Source: Oscillospiraceae bacterium (GTDB lineage Bacteria; Bacillota; Clostridia; Oscillospirales; Oscillospiraceae). From it: a stretch of DNA of 64,000 bases. The translations under genes and the position numbers were made by a program. A model generated the notes under the pieces. The model was not told the origin of the DNA. It saw nothing but the letters and a program-made list of their open reading frames with translations, and ran no database searches. Of the stretch, positions 18,310-27,166 are shown one piece after another. The DNA lies in NCBI GenBank assembly GCA_017416685.1, contig JAFQBN010000002.1:124001-188000 (forward strand), given 5' to 3'. The stretch's first letter is position 1, and the number at the start of each line of letters is the position of its first letter.

Positions 18310-19668
18310 TTACAGGCTTTTGACCAGATCAGCCAGCCGCTGGGCACAGTCCCGTGCAGCCTGTTCGGTCTCCGCCTCTACCATAACGCGCATCAGTGCC
18401 TCGGTGCCGGAGGGTCGGACCAGAACACGGCCCTTGCCGTCCAGAGCGGCCTCCTCAGCCTTGACCGCATCCCACAGCTTGTCGCTGGCCATGATGGCCT
18501 TCTTCACGTCGTTGTCGGCTACGGTGATGTTGATCAGCTCCTGAGGATAGCGAGGGCAGGCACCGAAAATCTCGCTGGCCTTCTTCCCCTCCTGCTTAAG
18601 CAGAGCCAGGATCTGCAATGCAGTCAGCTGACCGTCGCCGGTGGTGGCATGCTCCAGGAAGATCATGTGGCCGGACTGCTCGCCGCCGATGGCGTAGCCA
18701 TGCTCCACCATGCACTCCAGCACGTTGCGGTCACCTACGGCGGTGCATTCCAGCTTCAGTCCGTTTTCCTTGGACCACATATGCAGACCCAGGTTGGACA
18801 TGACCGTAGCTACAATGGTGTCACCGGACAGTTTACCCTTCTTCTTCAAGTCCATTCCGCAGGCGGCCATAATCTGGTCGCCATCAATGAGATTGCCCAG
18901 CTCATCCACCGCAAGACAGCGGTCAGCGTCGCCGTCAAAGGCAATACCAAGATCGTAACCGCCGGCGATGACCATGGCGGCCAAAGCATCCATGTGAGTG
19001 GAGCCGCACTTGGTGTTGATATTCACGCCGTCGGGGTCGGCATTGATGATGTCCACACGCAGCTTGGAAAAGCGGTTGAACAACCGACGGGCGGTAGCAG
19101 AAGCAGCACCGTTGGCACAGTCCACCAGAATGCGCAAACCGCCCAAAGTGGAGTCCACACTGTCCTCCAGATGGTCGATATAGTCCTCGCTGGCCTTGTC
19201 CGCCACATAGGTCACGCGGCCAATCTCGCCGTGGGTCTTCATTGGTACGTTGTTGTGGCCGAAAAGGACGATCTCTTCGATCTTCTCCTCCAGCTCGTCG
19301 GGGAGTTTGAATCCCTGACCGTTGAAGATCTTGATTCCGTTATGCTCAAAGGGGTTATGACTGGCAGAGATGACGACGCCCGCGTCCGCCTGCTGATCCA
19401 CAGTGACCCACGCCACGCCGGGTGTAGCCAAAGTGCCGAGGTCCAGCACGTCTGCACCGGCGGTGCAAAGACCCGCGATCAAAGAACCTTTCAGCAGATC
19501 GCCGGAGATGCGGGTGTCCTTGCCGATGGTAACAAGGGGCTTCTCCCCTTTCTTCTTGCCCTTGGACAGTACCTGCGCCGCCGCAAGGCCGACCTTATAG
19601 GCAAGGTCTGCATCCAGTCCGGCATTGACCACGCCGCGGATGCCATCAGTTCCAAACAGTTTTCCCAT
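18310..19668 (-). CDS. glmM: Phosphoglucosamine mutase
   Basis: GlmM converts glucosamine-6-phosphate to glucosamine-1-phosphate for UDP-GlcNAc and cell-wall synthesis. The 452-residue length is normal. It has FGTDGIRGVVN near the N-terminus, the phosphoserine loop ISASHNPFEHNGIK (about residue 100), the metal loop AFDGDADRC (about 240) and the phosphate-binding RPSGTEALMRV near the C-terminus. It lies between ruvB and sigH. Confidence 0.97.
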   Translation of the reverse strand: MGKLFGTDGIRGVVNAGLDADLAYKVGLAAAQVLSKGKKKGEKPLVTIGKDTRISGDLLKGSLIAGLCTAGADVLDLGTLATPGVAWVTVDQQADAGVVISASHNPFEHNGIKIFNGQGFKLPDELEEKIEEIVLFGHNNVPMKTHGEIGRVTYVADKASEDYIDHLEDSVDSTLGGLRILVDCANGAASATARRLFNRFSKLRVDIINADPDGVNINTKCGSTHMDALAAMVIAGGYDLGIAFDGDADRCLAVDELGNLIDGDQIMAACGMDLKKKGKLSGDTIVATVMSNLGLHMWSKENGLKLECTAVGDRNVLECMVEHGYAIGGEQSGHMIFLEHATTGDGQLTALQILALLKQEGKKASEIFGACPRYPQELINITVADNDVKKAIMASDKLWDAVKAEEAALDGKGRVLVRPSGTEALMRVMVEAETEQAARDCAQRLADLVKSL

Positions 19669-19695
19669 ACAAATTCTCCCTTTCCAAATATCAGA

Positions 19696-20760
19696 TCAAA
19701 AACTGAGCTGTTCCGGACAATCGCAGCTGCCGGGTACGGACAGTCCAAGATACTCATAGGCCTTCGGGGTCACGCAGCGACCGCGTGGCGTGCGGGTAAG
19801 GAAACCAAGCTGCATCAGGTAAGGCTCGTACACGTCCTCCAGCGTTACCGCTTCCTCATTGATGGTGGCGGCGAGGGTATCAAGACCCACAGGGCCGCCG
19901 CGGTAGTTCTCAATAATGCTGTGCAGCATGCGGTGGTCAATGCTGTCAAGGCCCAGCGCGTCGATCTCCAGCGCAGTCAGGGCCTGGTCGGCAACTTCGC
20001 GGGTAATGACACCGCCAGCCTTGACCTGCGCGAAATCGCGCACACGGCGCAGCATGCGGTTTGCAATACGGGGCGTGCCGCGGGAGCGGCGTGCGATCTC
20101 CAGCGCACCCTCGTACTCGATGGGAACATCCAAAATACCGGCAGAGCGGACTACGATCTGCGCCAGTTCTTCCGGGGTGTAAAGCTCCAGCCGCAGAGTA
20201 ACGCCAAATCGGTCGCGCAGGGGCGCGGACAGTTGTCCCGCCCGGGTGGTAGCGCCCACAAGGGTGAATTTGGGCAGATCAAGGCGCACGGAGTTGGCCG
20301 AGGGTCCCTTGCCGATGATGATGTCGATGGCGTAGTCCTCCATGGCGGGATACAGAACTTCCTCCACCGCCCGGTTGAGCCGATGGATCTCATCCACAAA
20401 GAGGATGTCATTCTCCTGCAGGTTGGTCAGCAGCGCCGCCAAATCTCCCGCCTTTTCAATGGCGGGGCCGGAGGTAATGCGCACGTTGACCCCCATCTCG
20501 TTGGCGATGATGCCGCTAAGGGTGGTTTTGCCCAGACCCGGAGGGCCGTGCAGCAGCACGTGGTCCAGGGGCTCGTTTCGCATCTTGGCCGCCTGAATGA
20601 AGATCTCCAGATTGCCCTTGGCCTTTTCCTGTCCGATGTAGTCGGCAAGGGTACGGGGCCGCAGATTCTGCTCCCCCTCGTCAAGACCGGTCAGGGATGT
20701 GGTAACAAGGGGCTGAAATTCCTCGGTGTCAAATTCAGTTGTGGAAAAATCAATGGCCAT
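19696..20760 (-). CDS. ruvB: Holliday junction branch migration helicase RuvB
   Basis: RuvB is the AAA+ motor that, with RuvA, drives branch migration at Holliday junctions. The 354-residue protein has the Walker [15 protein letters not shown] (about residue 70), Walker [12 protein letters not shown], the sensor GATTRAG, and the C-terminal winged helix with FLTRTPRGR. It is separated from ruvA by three unrelated genes, which is unusual. Confidence 0.97.
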   Translation of the reverse strand: MAIDFSTTEFDTEEFQPLVTTSLTGLDEGEQNLRPRTLADYIGQEKAKGNLEIFIQAAKMRNEPLDHVLLHGPPGLGKTTLSGIIANEMGVNVRITSGPAIEKAGDLAALLTNLQENDILFVDEIHRLNRAVEEVLYPAMEDYAIDIIIGKGPSANSVRLDLPKFTLVGATTRAGQLSAPLRDRFGVTLRLELYTPEELAQIVVRSAGILDVPIEYEGALEIARRSRGTPRIANRMLRRVRDFAQVKAGGVITREVADQALTALEIDALGLDSIDHRMLHSIIENYRGGPVGLDTLAATINEEAVTLEDVYEPYLMQLGFLTRTPRGRCVTPKAYEYLGLSVPGSCDCPEQLSF

Positions 20761-20790
20761 AGGGTCACTTCCTGTCTTATTCTGCCGTGT

Positions 20791-21129
20791 TTAGCCCGGG
20801 TATCGCTCCACCAACTCCCGGAACTTATCCAAAAAGCTGTGTTCACCCCAGGTGTTGAACTTGAAGAAAACTCCCTGGCTGCCGCCGGAGGTGATGGCAG
20901 ACACGTGCAGCTCCTCCCCATCCCCCACCAGCATCAGGGTCAGGGAAAGGCGGTTGCTGCCGGTGTAGCTGTACCGCTCGTAGACGCGGACACAGCAACG
21001 CACGCCGGCAAACATGGTATAACTCTCGTCCTCGTAACTGGCAGACATGCTGCCATTCAAAATACCCTCGTGGAAATAGCGCAAAGCCGCATCGAAATCG
21101 CCCCGCAGGGTACGTTCATACTTTGCCAT
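20791..21129 (-). CDS. DUF6054-like small protein
   Basis: This 112-residue protein resembles the DUF6054 family, small cytosolic proteins of Firmicutes with a repeated beta-strand pattern (visible here as alternating hydrophobics in NRLSLTLMLVGDGEELHVSA). No catalytic motif is visible and the function is unknown. It starts after CGGAGGTG and lies between ruvB and the two alpha/beta hydrolases, all on the same strand with short gaps. Confidence 0.7.
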   Translation of the reverse strand: MAKYERTLRGDFDAALRYFHEGILNGSMSASYEDESYTMFAGVRCCVRVYERYSYTGSNRLSLTLMLVGDGEELHVSAITSGGSQGVFFKFNTWGEHSFLDKFRELVERYPG

Positions 21130-21152
21130 GGCGCACCTCCGTATTCTTCAAA

Positions 21153-21869
21153 TCACACGAACTGCTCCACAAACTCAATGATGGGGGTGGGATCCTTCAG
21201 GCTGTGGGGGTGATGGCCCACCATGGACTTCTCAATGACCTTGAGGGTGCCGCCGTGAGCCTTGTAGTAGTCCTCCAACACCTTGCCGTTCTCGTGGTAA
21301 GGTACTACCACATCGGCGTTGCCGTAGAGCATGATGATGGGGATGTTGTGCTCAATCAGCTTGTCAAGGTGGTCGATGGGGCTGCCGCGGAAGGCCACCA
21401 CGGTGGACTTATTGAAGCCATAGGCGCTGACCATCTCGTTCCACATACCGGCGCTGAACTCGGCATCGCCCAGACCGGCCAGGCTCAGGATGTTCAATGC
21501 CGGGGCGTCGAGGTACATAACGGGTACCAGCTCGGGGTACATCTGGGCCAGACGAGCGGCCTGCAAACCGCCGCAGCTCATGCCGGCGGGGATGACCTTC
21601 TCGCTGCAATGGAGCTTCTCGGCCATGGCACGGACGAAGCGGGCCATCTGGTGGATGGTGTGGTCGGGGGCCCAGCGGTTGGCGTGGGTGATGTTGATGA
21701 CGTGGTAGCCACGGCGGAGCATGGCCTGCTCAAAGTCAGGGAATGCATCCAGATACTCGGTCTTAAGTACCATCTTGCCGTTAGGCTCCACCGTGGGGTA
21801 CAGAACGGTGGCCAGCTGATCCTCAAAGGTAAACTCCTCACCCTTGAACTCTTTCCAAATCTCGTGCAT
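21153..21869 (-). CDS. Alpha/beta hydrolase, copy 1
   Basis: This 238-residue protein is an alpha/beta-hydrolase-fold enzyme with the nucleophile elbow GMSCGG (about residue 96), an acid in YGNADVVVPY (about 189) and the histidine in MVGHHPHSL (about 221). No signal peptide is seen, so it is probably a cytosolic esterase-type enzyme of unknown substrate. It is a tandem paralogue of the gene at 21909-22628, sharing much of the N-terminal WxxFxxEEFxFEDQ pattern and the HPH-DPTPIIEFVEQFV ending. It starts after AAAAGGAGAG. Confidence 0.88.
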   Translation of the reverse strand: MHEIWKEFKGEEFTFEDQLATVLYPTVEPNGKMVLKTEYLDAFPDFEQAMLRRGYHVINITHANRWAPDHTIHQMARFVRAMAEKLHCSEKVIPAGMSCGGLQAARLAQMYPELVPVMYLDAPALNILSLAGLGDAEFSAGMWNEMVSAYGFNKSTVVAFRGSPIDHLDKLIEHNIPIIMLYGNADVVVPYHENGKVLEDYYKAHGGTLKVIEKSMVGHHPHSLKDPTPIIEFVEQFV

Positions 21870-21908
21870 GATAATCTCTCCTTTTCCAATAGCAATTATG
21901 ATAATTGA

Positions 21909-22628
21909 TTAAACAAATTGCTCTACAAACTCGATAATGGGTGTGGGGTCATCCAATCCATGAGGGTGGTGGCCGCACATGGACTTCTCAATGACCTTGA
22001 GCGTTCCGTTGTGGGCGCGGTAATAGTCCTCCAGCACCTTGCCGTTCTCACAGTAGGGTGCAATGACATCGGCGTTTCCGTAGACCATAATGATGGGGAT
22101 ATTGTGGGCAATCAGCTTATCCAGATGGTCAATGGGGCTGTCCCGGTGGTTGATGAGGGTGATGCGGTCAAAGCCGTAGCCGTTGACCAGTTCCTGCCAC
22201 ACGTGTGGCGGCACTTCCCGCTGACCAAGACCCGCAAGGCTCAACAGGTTCAGACCCGGCGCGTCCAGATACAGCACCGCGGCCAATTCCGGGTGATAGG
22301 CCGCAAGCTTTGCCGACATAGTGCCTCCTGCACTCATGCCCACCATAATGCACCGCTTGTCTGCGTTCAGCTTTTGGGCCACATATTCGACAAACCGAGC
22401 GGTCAACTCCACACAGTCGGCGGGAGCATAGCGGTTGCGGTGGGACACGTTGATAACGTAGTAACCCCGGGCCAGCATCATCTGCTCGAACTTGGGGAAT
22501 GCGTCCCGATACTCCCCTTTCAGCACCAAACGTCCGTTGGGAGTGATGTTGGGGTAAATGATGGTGCCAACCTGATCTTCAAAGGGAAACTCCTCTATTT
22601 GGAAGCCTTCCCAGACGTTTTCGCTCAT
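21909..22628 (-). CDS. Alpha/beta hydrolase, copy 2
   Basis: This 239-residue paralogue of copy 1 has the nucleophile elbow GMSAGG, the acid in YGNADVIAPY and the histidine in CGHHPHGLDDP. The start at 22628 follows AGAGGAAG and avoids the overlap with ruvA that the ATG at 22646 would create. It lies 14 bases after the ruvA stop, so it is likely co-transcribed with ruvC-ruvA. Its role in or near DNA repair is not implied by its sequence. Confidence 0.88.
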   Translation of the reverse strand: MSENVWEGFQIEEFPFEDQVGTIIYPNITPNGRLVLKGEYRDAFPKFEQMMLARGYYVINVSHRNRYAPADCVELTARFVEYVAQKLNADKRCIMVGMSAGGTMSAKLAAYHPELAAVLYLDAPGLNLLSLAGLGQREVPPHVWQELVNGYGFDRITLINHRDSPIDHLDKLIAHNIPIIMVYGNADVIAPYCENGKVLEDYYRAHNGTLKVIEKSMCGHHPHGLDDPTPIIEFVEQFV

Positions 22629-22642
22629 ACAATCGCTTCCTC

Positions 22643-23254
22643 TCACGCCTTCATCATGGCCTTAAGCGCCTGCTTGATAATCTGCTCCAGGGTCAGGCTC
22701 TCCATATCAATGCCACGCAGAGCGGCGGCACTCTCCGCCGCGGAGTAACCAAGCACCGCCAGGGCGGCGGTAGCCTCGGACAGCTTGTTTTCCGGAATAA
22801 CCGTAACGCCGGTGCCGGCGTAACTCTCCCCTGCACCGCCGGAAAAGGATTGGTCCTTGGCCAGCTTATCCTTCAGCTCCAAAATCACCCGCTGGGCAAT
22901 CTTCTTGCCGATGCCGGGAGCCACGGTCAGCGCCTTTTCATCCCCGGTGATGATGGAGAGGGCCAGGTTGGCCGGGGTACTGGCGGACAGGATGGACAGG
23001 GCCGCCTTGGGACCCACACCGGACACGCCCAGCAGCAGACGGAACAGGTTCAGCTCGTCCTGACCGGCAAAGCCGAACAGATCCACCCCGTCCTCCCGGA
23101 CGTTCAGGTGGGTAAACAATTTGCCCTTCTCCCCCTTTTTCAGGGCGGACAGGGTGGTGGTGGTAGTCTGACAGGCATAGCCCACACCGCCGCAGTCGAT
23201 GACCGCCAGATTGGGGCCGATATGTGCAACCGTTCCGGACAGATAATAGAACAT
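22643..23254 (-). CDS. ruvA: Holliday junction-binding protein RuvA
   Basis: RuvA tetramers bind the four-way junction and load RuvB. The 203-residue protein has the N-terminal OB fold (YLSGTVAHIGPNLAVIDCGG), two helix-hairpin-helix motifs (LLGVSGVGPKAAL and LTVAPGIGKKIAQRV) and the C-terminal domain that contacts RuvB (AALAVLGYSAAESAAALR). It follows ruvC by 12 bases. Confidence 0.97.
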   Translation of the reverse strand: MFYYLSGTVAHIGPNLAVIDCGGVGYACQTTTTTLSALKKGEKGKLFTHLNVREDGVDLFGFAGQDELNLFRLLLGVSGVGPKAALSILSASTPANLALSIITGDEKALTVAPGIGKKIAQRVILELKDKLAKDQSFSGGAGESYAGTGVTVIPENKLSEATAALAVLGYSAAESAAALRGIDMESLTLEQIIKQALKAMMKA

Positions 23255-23266
23255 GGTCGTTACCTC

Positions 23267-23788
23267 TTACGTTGTATTATATTTCGCGGCATCGAAGACT
23301 CGCTCGGTGTTCAGCAGGGACGTGGCGGCTCTCCCATGGCAGATGGCCAAAGCCAGCGCATCCGCCGCATCGTCGGGTTTCGGCACTTCTTTCATACCAA
23401 GCAGCCGCTGGGTCATCAGCTGAACCTGTCGCTTCTGCGCTCCACCGTAGCCGGCAACCGCCTGCTTGACCTGCATGGGGGTGTACTCATAGATGGGGAC
23501 ACCCGCTTTTTCCGCCGCGAGCAAAATAACGCCGCGACCATGGGCCACCGAGATGCCGGTGGTGATATTCTTGGTAAAGAACAGCTCTTCCACCGCTATC
23601 TCATCCGGCTTAAACTGAGTCAGAAGCTCATCCATGTCCCGGGAAATCTGCAGCAGCCGCTGTGAAAGCGGAATGCCGGCAGGAGTGGTGATGACACCGT
23701 ATTGCAGCAGAGTATTCGTCCCGCGCTCGACCCGCACAAGGCCGAAGCCAATGGTGGCAACGCCCGGGTCAATGCCCAAAATGACCAT
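23267..23788 (-). CDS. ruvC: Holliday junction resolvase RuvC
   Basis: RuvC cuts Holliday junctions symmetrically. The 173-residue protein has the acidic active-site residues in ILGIDPGVATIG (Asp at about 6), VEELFF (Glu at about 68) and DDAADALALAICH (Asp pair at about 140). It is the first gene of the ruvCA run. Confidence 0.96.
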   Translation of the reverse strand: MVILGIDPGVATIGFGLVRVERGTNTLLQYGVITTPAGIPLSQRLLQISRDMDELLTQFKPDEIAVEELFFTKNITTGISVAHGRGVILLAAEKAGVPIYEYTPMQVKQAVAGYGGAQKRQVQLMTQRLLGMKEVPKPDDAADALALAICHGRAATSLLNTERVFDAAKYNTT

Positions 23789-23866
23789 ACTCCCACTCCT
23801 TACCTAATAATAAAAAATTCTACCACACTTCCCCCTGCCGTGCAAGGAAAAATTACGCGTCCCGCC

Positions 23867-23895
23867 TTGAATAAACCGGGCGGTTGTGGTATGCT
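23867..23895 (+). promoter_or_regulatory. Promoter of the acetyltransferase-ridA unit
   Basis: TTGAAT (23867-23872) and TATGCT (23890-23895) are separated by 17 bases, about 34 bases before the acetyltransferase start. It diverges from ruvC. Confidence 0.55.
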
Positions 23896-23928
23896 TTTGC
23901 CACACATTTCCGCCTGGGAGTTGATGCT

Positions 23929-24447
23929 ATGTTCCGCAAAGCTTCTGCCGCCGATCTGGACGGCGTATGGGCTGTTTTTGATGCTGTTTTGGAGGGCGAA
24001 GAGGCCGGCCTCACCAGCGTTGGCTGGGTGCGGGGGATCTACCCCACTCCCGAACTGTTCCGCACCAGTCTGGACGAAGAGATCCTCTTTGTTTGTGAAC
24101 GTGACGGTATGATCGCCGCCGCAGCCCGGATCAATCAGGTACAGGCGGAGGAATACTCCCGAGTCCCGTGGACCATTCCCGCCCCGCCGGATAAGGTCAT
24201 GGTACTGCACACCATGGCGGTCCACCCTAAGATGCAGGGCCGCGGCATTGCCACCGAATTTGTCCGTTTTTATGAGCGATATGCCGCCGAGCAGGGCTGC
24301 ACCTGCCTGCGGCTGGATACCAACGCCACCAACAAACCCGGCCGCACACTTTACCCTAAACTCGGCTATCGTGAGGCGGGCGTTGTCCCCTGCACCTTCA
24401 ACGGTATCGAGGGTGTGGATCTGCTGTGCTACGAAAAGTCTTTGTGA
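23929..24447 (+). CDS. GNAT family N-acetyltransferase
   Basis: This 172-residue protein is a GNAT-fold acetyltransferase. The acetyl-CoA loop is seen as VHPKMQGRGIATEF (about residues 98-111), following the beta-4 strand VMVLHTMA. The start at 23929 follows GGGAG; the ATG at 23884 overlaps the promoter. It is followed 16 bases later by ridA, so the pair may handle reactive amino-acid derivatives, but the substrate is unknown. Confidence 0.85.
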   Translation: MFRKASAADLDGVWAVFDAVLEGEEAGLTSVGWVRGIYPTPELFRTSLDEEILFVCERDGMIAAAARINQVQAEEYSRVPWTIPAPPDKVMVLHTMAVHPKMQGRGIATEFVRFYERYAAEQGCTCLRLDTNATNKPGRTLYPKLGYREAGVVPCTFNGIEGVDLLCYEKSL

Positions 24448-24463
24448 AAGGATGTTGTCTGAT

Positions 24464-24841
24464 ATGAAAACCGTTATTACCGCCGCCAATGCCCCCGCGG
24501 CGCTGGGTCCTTACTCCCACGCCGTCGCCGCAGGCGATCTGCTTTATACCTCCGGTCAGATCGGCCTTGACCCCGTCACCGGCAAGCTGGTCGGGGACAG
24601 CATCGAGGCGCAGACCGAGCAGGTCCTGCGCAATCTGGAGCAGGTGCTTTCCGCCAACGGCATGACCTTTGCCAACGTGGTCAAAACCACCGTGTTCCTC
24701 ACCGATCTTGCCGACTTTGCCACGGTCAACGGTATCTACGCCACCCGCTTCCCTGCCGACCCCCCTGCCCGGTCCTGTGTGCAGGTTGCCGCCCTGCCCG
24801 CCGGGGCCCGCATTGAAATTGAACTGGTGGCCGCAAAGTAA
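24464..24841 (+). CDS. ridA: RidA family enamine/imine deaminase
   Basis: RidA proteins hydrolyse reactive enamines and imines such as 2-aminoacrylate released by PLP enzymes. The 125-residue protein has the family landmarks GPYSHAV, YTSGQIGLDP, the NVVKTTVFLTDL region and the RSCVQVAALPAGARIEIE ending, with the conserved substrate-binding arginine (about residue 105). It lies downstream of the GNAT gene and ends at a strong terminator. Confidence 0.95.
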   Translation: MKTVITAANAPAALGPYSHAVAAGDLLYTSGQIGLDPVTGKLVGDSIEAQTEQVLRNLEQVLSANGMTFANVVKTTVFLTDLADFATVNGIYATRFPADPPARSCVQVAALPAGARIEIELVAAK

Positions 24842-24853
24842 GGCAAAAACACA

Positions 24854-24886
24854 AATCCCGGACTAACTTCAGTCCGGGATTTTTTA
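24854..24886. terminator. Terminator between ridA and xerD
   Basis: The stem ATCCCGGACT / AGTCCGGGAT is followed by TTTTTT on the plus strand. The xerD stop overlaps its right edge, so it may also serve the converging transcript. Confidence 0.85.
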
Positions 24887-25762
24887 CGCCCTGGGATGGG
24901 CGCGGTTATAAACATTTTTGATTTTTTGGTTGACCAGCTGGGAATAGATCTGGGTGGAGGAAATGTCCGCATGCCCCAGCATCTCCTGGATGGAGTGCAG
25001 GTCCGCGCCGTTTTCCAGAAGGTGCGCCGCAAAAGAGTGGCGCAGGGTGTGAGGGGTGATCTCCTTGGAGATCCCCGCCTTCTCCTGATAGTACTTGACC
25101 AGCTTCCAAAACCCCTGGCGGGACATGGGTTCACCGGTCATGTTGACAAACAGAACGTGTTCGGACGCGTCCTCGATCAGCTGGGGACGGACTTTTTTCA
25201 TATAGTCACGCAGGGCTCGGACCGCCGCGGGATAAAGCGGGATAATGCGCTCCTTACCCTTGGCACAGCAACGCAGGAACCCGCCGTCAAGATTGATGTC
25301 CTCCATTTGCAGACCGATCAGCTCGCTGACCCGGATGCCGGTTGCATACAGCAGTTCCAGCATGGCGCGGTCACGCACGCCCTTCAGATCAGCACCGCTG
25401 GGCTGGGCCAGAAACAGCTCCACTTCCTTACCGGACAGAATCTGGGGCAATTTGCGCTCTACCTTGGCCGTGGCAACACTGCGGGCGGGATTTGCGCCGG
25501 CATAGCCGGTCTTTTGCAGGCAGGTATAAAAAGACTTGACCGATGCCATGGCCCGTGTGACCGTAGCGGCAGACTTTCCGTTATGTACCAGAGCCTCGCA
25601 GTATCGTTCCACATCGGCGTGCATTACCTCGGTCAGAGGGATGCGCTGTTTGTCCATGCTGGAAGCAAACTGCTGCACGTCGCGCATATAGGAGCTGACT
25701 GTATTCTCCGATGCCTTCTTTTCAGTTTTCAGGTATTGTTCAAATACCGCCAGCAGATCCAT
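24884..25762 (-). CDS. xerD: Site-specific tyrosine recombinase XerD
   Basis: XerD, with XerC, resolves chromosome dimers at dif. The 292-residue protein has an N-terminal SAM-like core-binding domain and the catalytic set of tyrosine recombinases: Arg in TGIRVSEL (about 144), Lys in CAKGKERI (about 168), HTLRH (about 238-242), His in GHADISST (about 264) and the nucleophile Tyr in IYSQL (about 273). It follows spoIIM, an arrangement also seen in Bacillus, which supports a housekeeping rather than a mobile-element role. Confidence 0.93.
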   Translation of the reverse strand: MDLLAVFEQYLKTEKKASENTVSSYMRDVQQFASSMDKQRIPLTEVMHADVERYCEALVHNGKSAATVTRAMASVKSFYTCLQKTGYAGANPARSVATAKVERKLPQILSGKEVELFLAQPSGADLKGVRDRAMLELLYATGIRVSELIGLQMEDINLDGGFLRCCAKGKERIIPLYPAAVRALRDYMKKVRPQLIEDASEHVLFVNMTGEPMSRQGFWKLVKYYQEKAGISKEITPHTLRHSFAAHLLENGADLHSIQEMLGHADISSTQIYSQLVNQKIKNVYNRAHPRA

Positions 25763-25789
25763 CGTACATATCCATCTTTCTGTAAATAA

Positions 25790-26404
25790 TTAAGTAAACT
25801 GCAGTACCAAACGTGTCATTACGGGAACAAGCAGATATTCTGCCGCCGCGGCACATACTGCCAGCGCAAAGCAGATCCCGCAGCGGCCCCAGTACCGCCC
25901 CGCAGACAGGGGCAGCGGATAGCGCCCCTCCCCGGTCACGCGGCGCATAAGGCCATACGAACAGGCAAAACCCGTCACGCCGAGTTCAAACAGTGCCGGA
26001 AGCCACAGTACCGCAGACACGCCAAACAGACACAGTCCAAGCAGCAGACCCCGCACACCCATCAGGCGGACAAGCACCGAGCAGGCGTAGCACAGGCAAA
26101 AGCCGCGCGCGCCGAACAGGACCGGAAGTCCCAGCACCCCCAGCGCGGTCAGCCCCAGCAGAAACGCCGCAACATGCGTGCGGACGATCCGCCAAAGCAC
26201 AGGAAGAAATCGAACCGAAGCCGAGCCATTTTCCAGAACAGCCCAGTAACCGTCCAGACTCTCCGCCACGACCCCATCGCCCGACCACAGCCCCGCCGTC
26301 ATGCATCCGGCAATACTCCCGGTTAAAAACAGCGCGGCAAGCAGCCACAGCACAGCCGTCCGTCCGGACAGTAAATTCACGCTCCACCTGCGCGGTCTTC
26401 TCAT
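25790..26404 (-). CDS. spoIIM: Stage II sporulation protein M
   Basis: SpoIIM is a polytopic membrane protein of the DMP complex (SpoIID, SpoIIM, SpoIIP) that drives membrane migration during engulfment. The 204-residue reading from 26404 follows GAGGTGAGG; the ATG at 26479 lacks such a site. About five hydrophobic segments are visible, including AVLWLLAALFLTGSIAGC, FLLGLTALGVLGLPVLFGA and GICFALAVCAAAAEYLLV. Similarity is weak at the residue level, so the call rests on topology, length and the position directly upstream of xerD. Confidence 0.75.
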   Translation of the reverse strand: MRRPRRWSVNLLSGRTAVLWLLAALFLTGSIAGCMTAGLWSGDGVVAESLDGYWAVLENGSASVRFLPVLWRIVRTHVAAFLLGLTALGVLGLPVLFGARGFCLCYACSVLVRLMGVRGLLLGLCLFGVSAVLWLPALFELGVTGFACSYGLMRRVTGEGRYPLPLSAGRYWGRCGICFALAVCAAAAEYLLVPVMTRLVLQFT

Positions 26405-26515
26405 CGCCCTCACCTCACAGCAACCTATGAAACAGGCGAAAAAAATAGACCACCCGGTGAACCGTCTGTGGACAGACACCGAATCGGCTACGGTCTAACA
26501 TTCAGCTTTGTACCA

Positions 26516-26544
26516 ACTATACCTGTTAAATCTCCCTTATGCAA
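26516..26544 (-). promoter_or_regulatory. Promoter of spoIIM
   Basis: On the minus strand TTGCAT (26539-26544) and TATAGT (26516-26521) are separated by 17 bases, about 110 bases upstream of the spoIIM start. Confidence 0.55.
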
Positions 26545-26558
26545 GACTTTTTTGTAAA

Positions 26559-26612
26559 TTATGTTAATTTTGTCACTTATGTCAATACTTTATGTCAACA
26601 GTATTATGTTAA
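26559..26612 (-). repeat. Four TTRACATAA repeats upstream of spoIIM
   Basis: The 336-base gap between spoIIM and the DUF3792 gene is AT-rich. On the minus strand it holds four copies of TTGACATAA or TTAACATAA, starting on the plus strand at 26559, 26577, 26590 and 26604 (spacings 18, 13 and 14). They lie just upstream of the spoIIM -35 element. They may be overlapping -35 elements or an operator array. I see nothing clear in 26613-26740 beyond a weak GATTACA / TGTAATC stem near 26710-26733. Confidence 0.6.
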
Positions 26613-26740
26613 CGTCCGCGCCCGCCAAGCCAGTTTATGAAACGCTCATTCAACATGCGGTGAGCGCATCGATATCCGGACCCTAAATATTGGTGTATTA
26701 CCCGTTTTAGGATTACAATTTGTATAATTACTTCCTGTAA

Positions 26741-27166
26741 TCATCTTTTTGGATTTCTCCGTCCTCCGCTGCGCATCGCATACAGCACCCCCGCAAGCAG
26801 ACCGCCGCCCAGACACCCGGCCGCACACACGCCCATCTCCCCTGCCCCGGCTGCTCGGCCAAAACAGATCGCGCCGACCGTCAGCAGCAACAGCCACTCG
26901 ATCGCTCCGACAGACGCACCAACCGGTAAATATCCGCGATCAGACCGCTTCAGCGCGCATACTCCGCCCGCTAATGCTCCAAACACGCAGGCCGGTACTG
27001 CACTTTTGTCCGCCAGTGACTGATTCAGCAGGCCCATCGACACCAACAACGATACTCCAGCCAATATAACAATGGCAGTCACCAAAGCTATCGCGCCGCC
27101 TTTCAGCAGTCGGACCCACAGCTCCGCGCCCGGCTTTTGCTTTTTTTCCTGTTTCATTTTTGGCAT
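26741..27166 (-). CDS. TIGR04086/DUF3792 family membrane protein
   Basis: This 141-residue protein has a basic, lysine-rich N-terminus and four predicted membrane segments (about residues 25-45, 57-75, 85-102 and 108-128), matching the TIGR04086 (DUF3792) family found next to yajC in Clostridia. The function is unknown; the association with YajC hints at the Sec membrane neighbourhood, which is inference. Its ribosome binding site GAGGAGGTG lies inside the 3' arm of a terminator-like hairpin ending in seven U residues directly before the ATG. Confidence 0.8.
   Translation of the reverse strand: MPKMKQEKKQKPGAELWVRLLKGGAIALVTAIVILAGVSLLVSMGLLNQSLADKSAVPACVFGALAGGVCALKRSDRGYLPVGASVGAIEWLLLLTVGAICFGRAAGAGEMGVCAAGCLGGGLLAGVLYAMRSGGRRNPKR

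Noticed and set aside
24884..25762. Tyrosine recombinase as a mobile-element integrase
   Set aside because: Length, sequence and the position after spoIIM fit XerD; there are no flanking attachment repeats or excisionase.
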